Shown in pieces: positions 18,298 to 28,384 of a stretch of DNA of 64,000 nt (positions within the stretch are counted from its first letter, which is position 1; every line of letters starts with the position of its first letter). The stretch comes from Streptomyces qinglanensis (GTDB lineage: Bacteria; Actinomycetota; Actinomycetes; Streptomycetales; Streptomycetaceae): NCBI RefSeq assembly GCF_900111245.1, contig NZ_FOGO01000002.1, positions 124,001 to 188,000 on the forward strand. Reading direction: 5' to 3'. The position numbers were made by a program, and so were the translations under genes. The notes under the pieces are model-generated. The model ran no database searches, was not told where the DNA came from, and saw only the letters and a program-made list of their open reading frames with translations.

Positions 18298-19422
18298 GTG
18301 ATCGAGGTATCACCTTCTGCAAGCGTTCCCGCCGGAGCCCCCGCCGGGGACCCGGTCATCAGCACGCTCTTCCGCTCCGAACAGGGCGGACACGAGCAGG
18401 TCGTGCTCTGCCAGGACCGGCCCAGCGGCCTGAAGGCCGTCATCGCGCTGCACTCCACCGCACTCGGCCCGGCACTGGGCGGCACCCGCTTCCACGCCTA
18501 CCCGGGCTCGGCCGACCCCGAGCAGGCCGCGGTGCTCGACGCGCTGAACCTCGCGCGCGGGATGTCCTACAAGAACGCGCTGGCCGGTCTCGACCACGGC
18601 GGCGGCAAGGCGGTGATCATCGGCGATCCCGAGCAGATCAAGACCGAAGCCCTGCTGCGTGCGTACGGCCGGTTCGTCGCCTCCCTGGGCGGGCGCTATG
18701 TCACCGCCTGCGACGTCGGCACCTATGTGCAGGACATGGACGTCGTGGCCCGGGAGTGCCGCTGGACGACCGGCCGCTCGCCCGAGAGCGGCGGCGCCGG
18801 CGACTCCTCCGTGCTGACCGCCTTCGGCGTCTTCCAGGGCATGCGGGCCTGCGCGCAGCAACTGTGGGGCGCACCCACGCTGCGCGGCCGGCTGGTCGGC
18901 GTCGCGGGGGTCGGCAAGGTCGGCAAGCACCTGGTGGGACACCTGCTGGAGGACGGGGCCCGGGTGGTGGTCACGGACGTCCGCGAGGAGTCGGTACGCA
19001 CCGTGCTGGCGGCGCACCCGGGTGCCCCGGTGTCGGCCGCCGCCGACACCGACGCGCTGATCCGCACCGAGGGGCTGGACCTGTACGCGCCATGCGCCCT
19101 GGGCGGCGCGCTGAACGAGGAGACGGTGCCGGTGCTCACCGCCGCGGCCGTCTGCGGCGCCGCCAACAACCAGCTCGCGCACCCCGGCGTGGAGAAGGAC
19201 CTGGCCGAGCGCGGCATCCTCTACGCGCCCGACTACGTGGTCAACGCGGGTGGCGTGATCCAGGTCGCGGACGAGCTCCACGGCTTCGATTTCGCACGTG
19301 CGAAGGCAAAGGCGGAGAAGATCCACGCGACGACGATGGCCATTTTCGAGCGGGCCGAAGCCGACGGCGTGCCTCCGGTCGCCGCCGCGGACCGGCTCGC
19401 CGAACAGCGCATGGGCCGCTGA
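18298..19422 (+). CDS. vdh: Valine (branched-chain amino acid) dehydrogenase
   Basis: A 374-aa NAD-dependent Glu/Leu/Phe/Val dehydrogenase. It oxidatively deaminates valine and other branched-chain amino acids, feeding acyl-CoA precursors for polyketides. Substrate domain: [11 protein letters not shown] then DHGGGKAVI with catalytic Lys104. Rossmann domain: [13 protein letters not shown] from about residue 201. GTG 18298 is preceded by CAGGAG with a suitable gap; the frame continues upstream into the divergent gene without a plausible start. Length and motifs match Streptomyces Vdh. A leucine dehydrogenase name would also fit the family, but gene order (next to bldC) supports vdh. Confidence 0.93.
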   Translation: MIEVSPSASVPAGAPAGDPVISTLFRSEQGGHEQVVLCQDRPSGLKAVIALHSTALGPALGGTRFHAYPGSADPEQAAVLDALNLARGMSYKNALAGLDHGGGKAVIIGDPEQIKTEALLRAYGRFVASLGGRYVTACDVGTYVQDMDVVARECRWTTGRSPESGGAGDSSVLTAFGVFQGMRACAQQLWGAPTLRGRLVGVAGVGKVGKHLVGHLLEDGARVVVTDVREESVRTVLAAHPGAPVSAAADTDALIRTEGLDLYAPCALGGALNEETVPVLTAAAVCGAANNQLAHPGVEKDLAERGILYAPDYVVNAGGVIQVADELHGFDFARAKAKAEKIHATTMAIFERAEADGVPPVAAADRLAEQRMGR

Positions 19423-19718
19423 GGACTCCCGGGAACAGGGCCGGTGGGCAGCGGAGGGAGCCATCGTGACAGTGGTCTCACCACCCCGCGGCGGGTCCCT
19501 CCGCTACAGGAAGGTAAAATCGCCACTGACCAGCACGAGAAGGGTCGACGGGCGCGTCGGACGGCGGCCGCGTCATGCGGGCGACGTACCGTACGGCGGC
19601 GGAAGCAGGTACCGTTGAAGCCCTGAGTACCGGTCTCTCGCTCGAGAGGCCGCTATGAACCATGAACGCGTGTCAAGACTCTGGGGCCGTCGAGCCCCGT
19701 CGTTGAGGGGGTCGAGCC

Positions 19719-19979
19719 ATGGGGCGCGGCCGGGCCAAGGCCAAGCAGACGAAGGTCGCCCGCCAGCTGAAGTACAACACTGGCGGGACAGACCTATCGC
19801 GCCTGGCCGAGGAGCTGGGCGCATCGACATCGAACGAGTCGCCGAACGGCGAACGCTTCGAGGACGATGAGCAGGACGACCCGTACGCACAGTACGTGGA
19901 TCTGTACGACGAAGAGGAGGACGACGACGCGGGTGCGCCCGGGTCGTCGGATTCCCGGTCGAAGCGCCGCGGCGCCTGA
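19719..19979 (+). CDS. DUF3073 family protein
   Basis: An 86-aa hydrophilic protein. The basic start GRGRAKAKQTKVARQLKYN is followed by a highly acidic stretch (FEDDEQDDPYAQYVDLYDEEEDDDA) and a short basic tail. This polarity and the opening motif are those of actinobacterial DUF3073. Function unknown; the charge pattern suggests nucleic-acid or ribosome association, which is inference. It is monocistronic, flanked by a 296-bp upstream gap in which nothing else is recognised, and by a hairpin 15 bp past its stop. Confidence 0.9.
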   Translation: MGRGRAKAKQTKVARQLKYNTGGTDLSRLAEELGASTSNESPNGERFEDDEQDDPYAQYVDLYDEEEDDDAGAPGSSDSRSKRRGA

Positions 19980-19994
19980 CGTTCGCCCGTACTG

Positions 19995-20022
19995 ACCCGG
20001 TCCGGCAGCCGCCGGGCCGGGT
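19995..20022. terminator. Terminator after the DUF3073 gene
   Basis: ACCCGGTCCGGC (19995-20006) pairs with GCCGGGCCGGGT (20011-20022) with one G-T pair and a 4-nt loop. Confidence 0.8.
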
Positions 20023-20276
20023 TCTGGCGTGCGCTGCGGCCCCGTGACACGGCACAGCCGCACACCCGGCGGGGCACCGGCGGCGCGGTCGCCGCCGTCC
20101 GACGGCGGACTCCCGGCGGCGGGCACGTCCCCGGCAACGGCGCGGCGGCGCGTTCCGCCGCCTGCCCGTGGCGTTCCGCCGCCTGCCCGTGCCGCACGGA
20201 ACCCGCGGGCCGCACGGACGGTCGTACGGCCCCGGCCGTCGGCGCCGGAGGCCGCACACGGTGCACCCGGTAGCGC

Positions 20277-21344
20277 TCAGCGCGCATAGTCACCCGTGAG
20301 GGTGACCGCTTCCGTACGGTCCCCGCGCTCGGTGATCTCCCCCGCCACCCAGGCGTCCACGCCCCGGTCGGCCAGCGTCACCAGAGTGCTGTCCACCGAA
20401 GCCCGGGGCACGACGGCGATCATGCCGACGCCCATGTTCAGGGTCTTCTCCAGCTCGGGCCGCGCCACCCCGCCGGCTCCGGCGACCACGTCGAACACCG
20501 CACCGGGGGTCCAGGTCGAGCGGTCCACGGCGGCGTGCAGCCCCTCAGGAACGACCCGCGCCAGGTTGCTGGCCAGCCCGCCCCCGGTGACGTGCGAGAA
20601 CGCGTGCACCTCGGTGGTCCGGGTCAGCTCCAGGCAGTCCAGCGAATAGATCTTCGTCGGCTCCAGCAGCTCCTCGCCCAGAGTCCGGCCGAACTCGGGC
20701 ACATACCGGTCCAGCTCCCATCCGGCACGGTCGAAGACCACGTGCCGCACCAGCGAGTACCCGTTCGAGTGAAGCCCGGAGGAGGCCATGGCGACCACCA
20801 CGTCCCCCGTACGGATGCGATCGGGCCCCAGCAGCGCATCGGCCTCCACGACGCCGGTGCCCGCACCCGCCACGTCGTACTCGTCCGGTCCCAGCAGCCC
20901 CGGGTGCTCCGCCGTCTCACCGCCCACCAGCGAGCAGCCCGCCAGGACGCAGCCCTCGGCGATCCCCTTGACGAGGTGCGCCACCCGCTCGGGGACGACC
21001 TTGCCCACGCAGATGTAGTCCGTCATGAACAGCGGCTCGGCACCGCAGACGACCAGGTCGTCCACGACCATCGCCACGAGGTCGTGGCCGATCGTGTCGT
21101 GCACGTCCATGCGCTGAGCGATGGCGACCTTGGTGCCGACGCCGTCGGTGGCCGACGCGAGCAGCGGGCGCGTGTAGCCCTTGAGCCGGGAGGCGTCGAA
21201 GAGGCCCGCGAAGCCGCCGAGCGCGCCGATCGACTCGGGGCGCCGGGTCTTGGCGACCCACTCCTTCATGAGCGTCACGGCACGGTCGCCGGCCTCGATG
21301 TCGACGCCGGCGGCGGCATAGCTGACGCCTTCGCTGTGTGTCAT
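20277..21344 (-). CDS. purM: Phosphoribosylformylglycinamidine cyclo-ligase (AIR synthetase)
   Basis: A 355-aa PurM. It closes the imidazole ring of formylglycinamidine ribonucleotide with ATP to give AIR, the fifth purine step. Diagnostic segments: SYAAAGVDIEAGDRAV at the N-terminus, LLASATDGVGTKVAIA, GHDLVAMVVDDLVVCGAEPLF, the SGLHSNGYSL motif, and FSHVTGGGLASNLAR. Length matches the family. It follows purF on the same strand after 181 bp, so the two probably share a transcript. No purine riboswitch or conserved operator is visible upstream. Confidence 0.97.
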   Translation of the reverse strand: MTHSEGVSYAAAGVDIEAGDRAVTLMKEWVAKTRRPESIGALGGFAGLFDASRLKGYTRPLLASATDGVGTKVAIAQRMDVHDTIGHDLVAMVVDDLVVCGAEPLFMTDYICVGKVVPERVAHLVKGIAEGCVLAGCSLVGGETAEHPGLLGPDEYDVAGAGTGVVEADALLGPDRIRTGDVVVAMASSGLHSNGYSLVRHVVFDRAGWELDRYVPEFGRTLGEELLEPTKIYSLDCLELTRTTEVHAFSHVTGGGLASNLARVVPEGLHAAVDRSTWTPGAVFDVVAGAGGVARPELEKTLNMGVGMIAVVPRASVDSTLVTLADRGVDAWVAGEITERGDRTEAVTLTGDYAR

Positions 21345-21525
21345 CGGTACGTCTCTCGTGTGTGGGTGCGGAGGGGGGAGCAGGACCGGCGCAGCGGGCC
21401 CGCCGCAGCGCCGCGGGGCCGGTGCCCCGCCGCACCCGCGCCCCGCGGCGCTGCGGGCAGCGGGCGGCGGGACGCGGCTGGACGGGGCGGGGTACGCACG
21501 GTGCGGGCGGGAGCGGCGCGCAGGA

Positions 21526-23076
21526 CTAGGGGCGCTTCAGCGCGTCCGCGGCACCCACACCCGCGGCGAGGGTGTTGACGCCGTCGACGTCGGAGCCCGT
21601 CTCGGTCTCGAGCAGATGCTTGCCCAGCAGCTCGGGGTCGGGCAGCTCCATGGGGTACTCCCCGTCGAAGCAGGCCCGGCAGAGCTGGTCCTTGGGGATC
21701 GTCGTCGCCTCGATCATCCCGTCGGTGGAGATGTAGGAGAGCGAGTCCGCCCCCAGCGACTTGCCGATCTCGTCGGTCGACAGCCCGTTGGCGATCAGTT
21801 CGGCGCGGGTGGCGAAGTCGATGCCGAAGAAGCACGGCCACTTGATCGGCGGCGAGGAGATCCGCACATGCACCTCGGTCGCCCCGGCCTCGCGCAGCAT
21901 CCGCACCAGGGCGCGCTGCGTGTTGCCGCGGACGATCGAGTCGTCCACGACGACCAGCCGCTTGCCCCGGATGACCTCCCGGAGCGGGTTCAGCTTGAGG
22001 CGGATGCCGAGCTGGCGGATGGTCTGCGAGGGCTGGATGAAGGTACGGCCCACGTAGCTGTTCTTGACCAGGCCGGAGCCGTAGGGGATACCGCTGGCCT
22101 CCGCGTAGCCGATCGCGGCGGGAGTGCCGGACTCCGGGGTCGCTATCACCAGGTCGGCGTCGGCCGGAGCCTCGCCGGCGAGCTTGCGGCCCATCTCCAC
22201 CCGGGAGAGGTACACGTTCCGGCCCGCGATGTCGGTGTCCGGGCGGGCCAGGTAGACGTACTCGAAGACACAGCCCTTCGGCTTTGCTTCGGCGAACCGC
22301 TGGCTGCGCAGCCCGTCCTCGTCGATGGCGACCAGTTCGCCCGGCTCGATCTCCCGGATGAAGCTGGCGCCGACGATGTCCAGCGCCGAGGTCTCGCTGG
22401 CCACCACCCAGCCGCGCTCCAGGCGGCCGAGCACCAGCGGCCGGATGCCCTGCGGGTCCCGGGCCGCGTAGAGCGTGTCCTCGTCCATGAAGACCATCGA
22501 GAACGCGCCCCTGACCTGCGGCAGCACCTGCGGCGCCGCCTCCTCGACGGTGAGCGGCTTGCCGTCCCCGTCGGTCTGGCCCGCGAGCAGCGCGGTGACC
22601 AGGTCGGTGTCGTTGGTGGCCGCCACCTGGGTGGCCCGGCCGCCCGGCACGTCGGCCTGCTCGGCGACCAGCTCCGCCAGCCGCGCCGTGTTGACCAGGT
22701 TGCCGTTGTGACCCAGGGCTATCGAGCCGTGGGCGGTGGCGCGGAACGTGGGCTGGGCGTTCTCCCAGACCGAGGCGCCTGTCGTCGAGTAGCGCGCGTG
22801 ACCCACGGCGATGTGGCCGCGCAGGGATCCGAGGGAGGTTTCGTCGAAGACCTGTGAGACCAGGCCCATGTCCTTGAAGACCAGGATCTGGGAACCGTTG
22901 CTCACTGCGATGCCCGCGGACTCCTGACCGCGGTGTTGCAGGGCGTACAGGCCGAAATACGTGAGCTTCGCGACCTCTTCCCCCGGCGCCCAGACCCCGA
23001 AGACGCCGCATGCGTCCTGAGGGCCCTTCTCACCGGGGAGGAGGTCGTGGCTGAGCTTTCCGTCACCACGTGGCAC
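21526..23076 (-). CDS. purF: Amidophosphoribosyltransferase (glutamine PRPP amidotransferase)
   Basis: A 516-aa PurF, the committed first step of purine synthesis: PRPP + Gln to phosphoribosylamine. Cys23 in GPQDACGVFGVW is the N-terminal nucleophile, exposed after removal of a 22-residue propeptide. The PRPP loop reads VVVDDSIVRGNTQ. Cysteines in PKGCVFEY, WPCFFGID and LCRACFDG match the four ligands of the [4Fe-4S] cluster of Bacillus-type PurF, so this is the oxygen-sensitive, cluster-containing form. It starts at GTG 23076. Confidence 0.97.
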   Translation of the reverse strand: MPRGDGKLSHDLLPGEKGPQDACGVFGVWAPGEEVAKLTYFGLYALQHRGQESAGIAVSNGSQILVFKDMGLVSQVFDETSLGSLRGHIAVGHARYSTTGASVWENAQPTFRATAHGSIALGHNGNLVNTARLAELVAEQADVPGGRATQVAATNDTDLVTALLAGQTDGDGKPLTVEEAAPQVLPQVRGAFSMVFMDEDTLYAARDPQGIRPLVLGRLERGWVVASETSALDIVGASFIREIEPGELVAIDEDGLRSQRFAEAKPKGCVFEYVYLARPDTDIAGRNVYLSRVEMGRKLAGEAPADADLVIATPESGTPAAIGYAEASGIPYGSGLVKNSYVGRTFIQPSQTIRQLGIRLKLNPLREVIRGKRLVVVDDSIVRGNTQRALVRMLREAGATEVHVRISSPPIKWPCFFGIDFATRAELIANGLSTDEIGKSLGADSLSYISTDGMIEATTIPKDQLCRACFDGEYPMELPDPELLGKHLLETETGSDVDGVNTLAAGVGAADALKRP

Positions 23077-23129
23077 GCTTCGAGTCTACGGCCAGCCGCC
23101 CGCTGCGCCGAACCCGGGACCTGTGACCT

Positions 23130-23957
23130 TCAGCCCAGTACCGGCAGCACCGGCGACAGATCGGCCCGCGCGCCGCTCGCGGTCAGCTTCGGGCCGGCCA
23201 GCGCCTCGGCCCAGGCGACCCGGCCGGTGGCCAGCCGGAGCCAGGTCAGCGGGTCGCTCTCCACGACGTTCGGCGGGGTGCCGCGGGTGTGCCGGGGGCC
23301 CTCGACGGCCTGGACGACGGCGAACGGCGGAATCCGCACCTCCACCGAGGCGCCCGGCTCCTTGGCCGCCAGCGCGTCCGCGAGCAGCCGGACCGCGGCC
23401 GCCGTCGCCTGCCGGTCCAGCGCGATCCGCAGCCCGGTGGCCCGGGCCAGGTCGTCGCTGTGCACCACCAGCTCCACCAGCCGGGTCACGGTGTAGTCCA
23501 GCATCCGCATCGTGCCGAAGGCGTGCGGGACCAGCAGGTCCTCACGCACGCAGGACTCCAGGACCGGCTCCAGGTCGGCGACCGCCCGGTCGATGCGGTC
23601 CGGACCGTCGGGCGAGGCCGCCGCCTCCGCACGGGTCTCCTCGTCCAGCACCTGGGCGCGGGTCGCCGCCGCGAGGGCCCACCGGGACGGGGTGACCTGC
23701 GGAGCCCGGCCCGAGACCTCCGTCCCCGGCCTGCCCAGCAGGCGCGGCACCGAGTCGATCTGCCGGGCGATGTGGACGAGCAGATGATGCACATCCCAGC
23801 CGGGCAGCCCGGACGGCAGGGCGTGCTGCTCCGGCGCCAGGCGGTGCGCGGCGTCGGCCACGGACTCGACCTGGTTGATGAGCGCCGTGCGGACGCGGTT
23901 CGGGTCGTAGGTGCGCCGGTCTCTTCCGGTCGGGGCGGTGCGTCGGGCGGGCGGCAT
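23130..23957 (-). CDS. Maleylpyruvate-isomerase-fold / sterol-carrier family protein
   Basis: A 275-aa protein with a DinB-like four-helix domain (about 20-170) containing LPSGLPGWDVHHLLVHIARQID, the metal-ligand signature of mycothiol-dependent maleylpyruvate isomerase-like proteins. A second His follows in ELVVHSDDLARATG. A C-terminal sterol-carrier-like segment (VRIPPFAVVQAVEGPRHTRG ... DPLTWLRLATGRVAWAEALA) completes it. In actinobacteria such proteins are predicted mycothiol-dependent transferases; substrate unknown. It sits between purF and purL on the same strand, a conserved position I recall for Streptomyces, but no purine role is implied by the fold. Confidence 0.88.
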   Translation of the reverse strand: MPPARRTAPTGRDRRTYDPNRVRTALINQVESVADAAHRLAPEQHALPSGLPGWDVHHLLVHIARQIDSVPRLLGRPGTEVSGRAPQVTPSRWALAAATRAQVLDEETRAEAAASPDGPDRIDRAVADLEPVLESCVREDLLVPHAFGTMRMLDYTVTRLVELVVHSDDLARATGLRIALDRQATAAAVRLLADALAAKEPGASVEVRIPPFAVVQAVEGPRHTRGTPPNVVESDPLTWLRLATGRVAWAEALAGPKLTASGARADLSPVLPVLG

Positions 23958-24039
23958 ACGCGTGAGATTAGCGGGCCGCGCGCTCCCGCGCCCTCCCGCC
24001 CTGCGGAGGGCGCGGGAGGGCGCGGGCCGGGACCGGGAA

Positions 24040-24156
24040 CAGGGCCGGGTCCCGTCGGAGCGGGCCCGGAACCGGGTCCGGAGGGTCCGGTCGGAGCGGG
24101 TCCGGAATGGGGTCCCGTCGGAGCGGGCCCGGAACCGGACGGCCCGGAAGGGGACC
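24040..24156. repeat. Degenerate GC-rich direct repeats between purL and the sterol-carrier gene
   Basis: Imperfect copies of CGGAGCGGGCCCGGAACCGG and GGTCCGGTCGGAGCGGGTCC recur several times downstream of purL. No tight period. They may form alternative hairpins that end the purL message. Confidence 0.6.
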
Positions 24157-24158
24157 GG

Positions 24159-26429
24159 TCAGCCGAAGAGCTCCGGGATCGTGCCCTCGTGGTGCCGCCG
24201 CAGCTCCGCCAGCGGGAGCGAGAACTGGCCCTGGACCTCCAGCGCCTCCCCGTCCACCACGCCGATGCGCGCCGCGGGCAGCCCGCGCGCCGCGCACATG
24301 TCGGTGAACCGGACCTCCTCGCTGCGCGGCACGGCCACCAGCGCCCGCCCCTGCGACTCCGAGAAGAGGAAGACGAAGGGGTCGAGCCCGTCCGGGACGA
24401 CGATCCGCGCACCCTTGCCGCCCTTGAGGCAGGACTCGGCCAGAGCCTGGACGACACCGCCGTCCGAGACGTCGTGCGCCGCGTCGACCATGCCGTCGCG
24501 GGACGCGGAGATGAGGATCTCCGCCAGCAGTCGCTCCCGCTCCAGGTCGGCCCGCGGCGGGCGGCCGCCCAGATGGCCGTGCGCGACCTGGGACCAGGCC
24601 GAACCGCCGAACTCCTCGCGCGTGTCGCCGAGCAGGTAGACGAGGTGGCCCTCGTCGCGGAACGCCATCGGGGTGCGCCGGGCGACGTCGTCGATGACGC
24701 CCAGCACGCCGACCACCGGGGTCGGGTGGATGGCGGCCTCGCCGGTCTGGTTGTACAGCGAGACGTTGCCGCCGGTGACCGGGGTGCCCAGCTCCCGGCA
24801 GGCGTCCGCGAGCCCGCGGCACGCCTCGGCGAACTGCCACATCGCGGCCGGGTCCTCGGGGGAGCCGAAGTTGAGGCAGTCGGTGACCGCCAGCGGGCGC
24901 GCGCCGGTGGCGGCGACGTTGCGGTACGACTCGGCGAGCGCCAGCCGCGCACCCTCGTAGGGGTCGAGCTTGGCGTACCGGCCGTTGCCGTCGGTGGCGA
25001 CGGCGACGCCCAGGCCCGTCTCCGCGTCGATCCGGATCATGCCGCTGTCCTCGGGCTGCGCCAGCACCGTGTCGCCGAGGACGTAGCGGTCGTACTGGTC
25101 GGTGATCCAGGACTTCGCGGCCTGGTTCGGGGAGCCGGCCAGAGCGAGCGCGGCGGCCCGCAGCTCCTCGCCGTTCGCCGGACGGGGCAGCTCGGCCGGG
25201 TCGTCGGCCTGCAGCGCGTCCTGCCAGTCGGGGCGCGCGTAGGGGCGCTCGTAGACGGGGCCCTCGTGCGCGACCGTGCGCGGGTCGACGTCGACGATCT
25301 TCTCGCCGTGCCAGAAGATCTCCAGCCGGTCGCCGTCGGTCACCTCCCCGACGACAGTCGCGGTGACCTCCCACTTCTCACAGATCTCCAGGAAGCGGTC
25401 GACCTTGTCGGGCTCGACGACCGCGCACATCCTCTCCTGGGACTCCGACATCAGGATCTCCTCGGGGGAGAGCGAGGAGTCGCGCAGCGGCACGGTGTCG
25501 AGTTCGACCTGCATACCGCCGGAGCCGTTGGAGGCCAGCTCGCTGGTGGCGCAGGAGAGGCCCGCCGCGCCCAGGTCCTGGATGCCGACGACCAGGTCGG
25601 CGTGGAACGCCTCCAGGGTGCACTCGATGAGCAGCTTCTCCTGGAAGGGGTCGCCGACCTGCACGGCGGGGCGCTTGCTGGGCTTCTCCGCGTCGAAGGT
25701 CTCGGAGGCGAGGATGGAGGCGCCGCCGATGCCGTCGCCGCCGGTCCGCGCACCGTAGAGGACGACCTTGTTGCCGGTGCCCGCGGCCTTGGCCAGATGG
25801 ATGTCCTCGTGCTTCATCACCCCGACGCACAAGGCGTTGACCAGCGGGTTCCCCTGGTAGCAGGGGTCGAAGACGACCTCGCCGCCGATGTTGGGCAGGC
25901 CCAGGCAGTTGCCGTAGCCGCCGATCCCGGCGACGACCCCCGGCAGCACCCGCTTGGTGTCGGGGTGCTCGGCGGCGCCGAACCGCAGCGGGTCCATCAC
26001 CGCGACCGGGCGGGCGCCCATGGCGATGATGTCGCGGACGATGCCGCCGATGCCGGTGGCCGCGCCCTGGTACGGCTCGACGTAGGAGGGGTGGTTGTGC
26101 GACTCGACCTTGAAGGTGACCGCGTAGCCCTGGCCGACGTCCACCACACCGGCCTGCTCGCCGATGCCGACGAGCATCGCCTCGGCGCCCGGGCCCTCGG
26201 TCGGGGCCTTCTCGCCGAACTGCCGCAGATGCACCTTGCTGCTCTTGTAGGAGCAGTGCTCGGACCACATCACGGAGTACATGGCCAGCTCGGCACCGGT
26301 GGGACGGCGGCCGAGGATCTCCCGGACGCGGTCGTACTCGTCCTCCTTGAGGCCGAGTTCCGCCCACGGGAGCGCGGTGTCGGGGGTCTGTTCGGCGTGC
26401 TTGACGGTGTCGAGGGGGTGGGAGCTCAT
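24159..26429 (-). CDS. purL: Phosphoribosylformylglycinamidine synthase subunit II
   Basis: A 756-aa small-type PurL, the ATP-dependent catalytic subunit that converts FGAR to FGAM using ammonia supplied by PurQ. Recognisable segments: [45 protein letters not shown], and [14 protein letters not shown] 26429 overlaps the purQ stop by 4 nt (ATGA), which fixes the start; the frame otherwise stays open to 26726 inside purQ. The length fits the Bacillus/actinobacterial three-subunit enzyme, not the 1300-aa proteobacterial fusion. Confidence 0.97.
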   Translation of the reverse strand: MSSHPLDTVKHAEQTPDTALPWAELGLKEDEYDRVREILGRRPTGAELAMYSVMWSEHCSYKSSKVHLRQFGEKAPTEGPGAEAMLVGIGEQAGVVDVGQGYAVTFKVESHNHPSYVEPYQGAATGIGGIVRDIIAMGARPVAVMDPLRFGAAEHPDTKRVLPGVVAGIGGYGNCLGLPNIGGEVVFDPCYQGNPLVNALCVGVMKHEDIHLAKAAGTGNKVVLYGARTGGDGIGGASILASETFDAEKPSKRPAVQVGDPFQEKLLIECTLEAFHADLVVGIQDLGAAGLSCATSELASNGSGGMQVELDTVPLRDSSLSPEEILMSESQERMCAVVEPDKVDRFLEICEKWEVTATVVGEVTDGDRLEIFWHGEKIVDVDPRTVAHEGPVYERPYARPDWQDALQADDPAELPRPANGEELRAAALALAGSPNQAAKSWITDQYDRYVLGDTVLAQPEDSGMIRIDAETGLGVAVATDGNGRYAKLDPYEGARLALAESYRNVAATGARPLAVTDCLNFGSPEDPAAMWQFAEACRGLADACRELGTPVTGGNVSLYNQTGEAAIHPTPVVGVLGVIDDVARRTPMAFRDEGHLVYLLGDTREEFGGSAWSQVAHGHLGGRPPRADLERERLLAEILISASRDGMVDAAHDVSDGGVVQALAESCLKGGKGARIVVPDGLDPFVFLFSESQGRALVAVPRSEEVRFTDMCAARGLPAARIGVVDGEALEVQGQFSLPLAELRRHHEGTIPELFG

Positions 26430-27109
26430 GAGGCGACCAGCTTCTTCAAGGCCGAGGTGAAGAATCCGAGCCCGTCGGTCGTCGGCCCCGTGAGGGCCTC
26501 GACCGCGTGCTCGGGATGCGGCATGAGGCCGACCACGTTCCCGGCCCCGTTGGTGATTCCGGCGATGTCCCGGCGCGAGCCGTTGGGGTTGCCGCCGAGG
26601 TAGCGGACGACGACCCGGCCCTCCCCCTCCAGTTCGTCCAGGGTGCGCTCGTCGGCGACGTAGCCGCCCTCGCCGTTCTTCAGCGGAACGACGATCTCCT
26701 GGCCGCCTGCGTAGTCCGCGGTCCACACGGTCTCCGCGTTCTCGACACGGAGCCGCTGGTCCCGGCAGACGAAGTGCAGATGATCATTGCGCGTCAACGC
26801 GCCCGGGAGGAGATGGGTTTCACACAGGACCTGGAAACCGTTGCAGATGCCGAGTACCGGCATTCCGGCCTTCGCCTGTTCGACAACCGCCTCCATGATG
26901 GGGGAGAAGCGGGCAATTGCGCCGCACCGCAGATAGTCGCCGTAGGAGAATCCGCCCGGCAGTACGACCGCGTCCACCTGCTGCCGGCGCAGGTCCCCGT
27001 CGCGGTGCCAGAGGGCGACGGGTTCCGCGCCGGCGATCCGCACGGCGCGGCGCGCGTCGCTGTCGTCGAGGGAGCCCGGGAAGGTGACGACGCCGATACG
27101 GGTGGTCAC
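26426..27109 (-). CDS. purQ: Phosphoribosylformylglycinamidine synthase glutaminase subunit
   Basis: A 227-aa class-I glutamine amidotransferase providing ammonia to PurL. Nucleophile Cys89 in [10 protein letters not shown]; His198 and Glu200 in MPHPEHAV complete the triad. Starts within the last codons of purS (4-nt ATGA overlap) and ends overlapping purL, so the three subunits are translationally coupled in S-Q-L order. Confidence 0.97.
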   Translation of the reverse strand: MTTRIGVVTFPGSLDDSDARRAVRIAGAEPVALWHRDGDLRRQQVDAVVLPGGFSYGDYLRCGAIARFSPIMEAVVEQAKAGMPVLGICNGFQVLCETHLLPGALTRNDHLHFVCRDQRLRVENAETVWTADYAGGQEIVVPLKNGEGGYVADERTLDELEGEGRVVVRYLGGNPNGSRRDIAGITNGAGNVVGLMPHPEHAVEALTGPTTDGLGFFTSALKKLVAS

Positions 27110-27435
27110 GCCACTGCTCCTTCGGAGGTCGCGTTCCCGGTGTTCCCGCCGTGCGGGCTCCCGTCACCGGCCGGGCGCTCGCTGCCGTCCGCGTCCTGGA
27201 CGCGGACGGTGAAGTCCTCGATCACGGTGTTGGCGAGGAACGTCTCGGCGAGTTCGTGTATGCGGGCGAGGGCGGCCGCGTCGACGGGGCCCTCCACTTC
27301 GAGTTCGAAGCGCTTGCCCTGGCGGACATCGGAGATGCCCTCGAAACCCAGCCGGGGCAGTGCGCGCTGCACCGCCTGTCCCTGGGGGTCGAGGATCTCC
27401 GGCTTCAGCATGACGTCGACGACGACGCGAGCCAC
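27106..27435 (-). CDS. purS: Phosphoribosylformylglycinamidine synthase subunit PurS
   Basis: A 109-aa PurS, the small structural subunit bridging PurL and PurQ. It reads [19 protein letters not shown], then [18 protein letters not shown], both conserved. The ~28 residues after about 82 are a Gly/Asn/Asp-rich extension; most PurS proteins are about 80-85 aa. Starts at GTG 27435 with AGGAG upstream. It is the first gene of the purSQL operon. Confidence 0.96.
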   Translation of the reverse strand: MARVVVDVMLKPEILDPQGQAVQRALPRLGFEGISDVRQGKRFELEVEGPVDAAALARIHELAETFLANTVIEDFTVRVQDADGSERPAGDGSPHGGNTGNATSEGAVA

Positions 27436-27782
27436 AGGTACTCCTAGTGCTTAGCGGGGCGCTGCGCTGGCCAGCGTACCCGGCGCCAGAATCTACGCGC
27501 GTTGATATCCTGGACTGCCGCACCGGGACTTCCCGAAGCACTGGGAAAAACGGCGGGAAAAAAGTAGGGTCCCGATTGCGGCCGGAAGCGGAACTAATTC
27601 CGTGGGCCGCAATCTTTGTGCGCCCTTTGCACTCCGGTGTCGAAGCGTCGCACACAGTTGAATATGAACCCGTCTCCTACTCGGGTTCGCCCTGCGTACC
27701 CGCCGATCGGCGGGGGCTTGCCGAGGAAGCCGCAATGCCGGGTGACCCCCTTTCGTGATCCTGCAGGAAGGACCGATATCCC
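27436..27782. promoter_or_regulatory. Divergent promoter region of purSQL and the Lsr2-like gene
   Basis: 347 bp, noticeably AT-richer than the flanks in its middle (about 27530-27680, with runs such as GGGAAAAAA and AATATGAA). Both divergent promoters must lie here. I cannot assign hexamers with confidence. AT-rich DNA next to an Lsr2-type gene is a plausible autoregulatory target, since Lsr2 binds AT-rich sequence; this is inference. Confidence 0.45.
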
Positions 27783-28100
27783 GTGGCACAGCGCGTAGTG
27801 GTCATGCTCTCCGACGACATCGACGGCGGAGAAGCCGCGGAGACGGTCTCCTTCGGCCTCGACGGCAAGACGTACGAGATCGACCTGAACACCGAGAACG
27901 CGAAGCAGCTGCGCACCGAGCTGGCCCCCTTCGTGGAGGCCGGCCGCAAGCGGGCGCGGTCCGGCAAGACCTACCGCCGGACGTCGATCGACCCCGACCC
28001 GCGCGCCGTGCGGGCCTGGGCGGAGTCCAACGGGTTCGACGTCCCCGCGCGCGGGCGCATCCCGAAGAAGGTCTACGAGGCGTTCCGCGCCGCGAGCTGA
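27783..28100 (+). CDS. lsrL: Lsr2-family nucleoid protein (H-NS-like xenogeneic silencer paralogue)
   Basis: A 105-aa Lsr2 protein. The N-terminal dimerisation domain (AQRVVVMLSDDIDGGEAAETVSF ... TYEIDL) is followed by the C-terminal DNA-binding domain with RAWAESNGFDVPARGRIPKKVYEAF. The RGR core is the AT-hook-like minor-groove motif. GTG 27783 has GGAAGGA upstream. Streptomyces usually encode two Lsr2 proteins; by position next to purS this is the paralogue called LsrL rather than the principal Lsr2, an assignment from remembered gene order. It silences AT-rich, often horizontally acquired, DNA or modulates Lsr2. Confidence 0.93.
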   Translation: MAQRVVVMLSDDIDGGEAAETVSFGLDGKTYEIDLNTENAKQLRTELAPFVEAGRKRARSGKTYRRTSIDPDPRAVRAWAESNGFDVPARGRIPKKVYEAFRAAS

Positions 28101-28384
28101 CCCGGCGACCGCCCCGGGCCGCTCCGCCCCCCTCCCGTTCCCGTTCCCGTTCCCTCCTGCTCTGCTCGCGGCGGCCCTCCCCCGCCCGGCGGCACCCGCG
28201 GCGCACCCGCTCCCCGCGCCACCGGCCGCCCGAGGAGCGGGGAGGCGGTCCGGAGTGTCCGCCATGGGCGTGACGGACCGGAACGGGCCGGTTCGGGGCT
28301 CGACTTGCCAGGGACCCCGGGTGATCGGCTAGAGTCAAGGCACGCCGCGAGGGAAGCCCCCAAGGGAAGACCTCAAGCAAGCGT
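28101..28384. other. Intergenic region ahead of the tRNA-Gly pair
   Basis: About 280 bp of pyrimidine-rich, then purine-rich DNA with no gene. A TAGAGT -10-like hexamer (28330-28335) lies 50 nt upstream of the tRNA; the best -35 (TTGCCA, 28304-28309) is 20 nt away, longer than optimal. Confidence 0.4.
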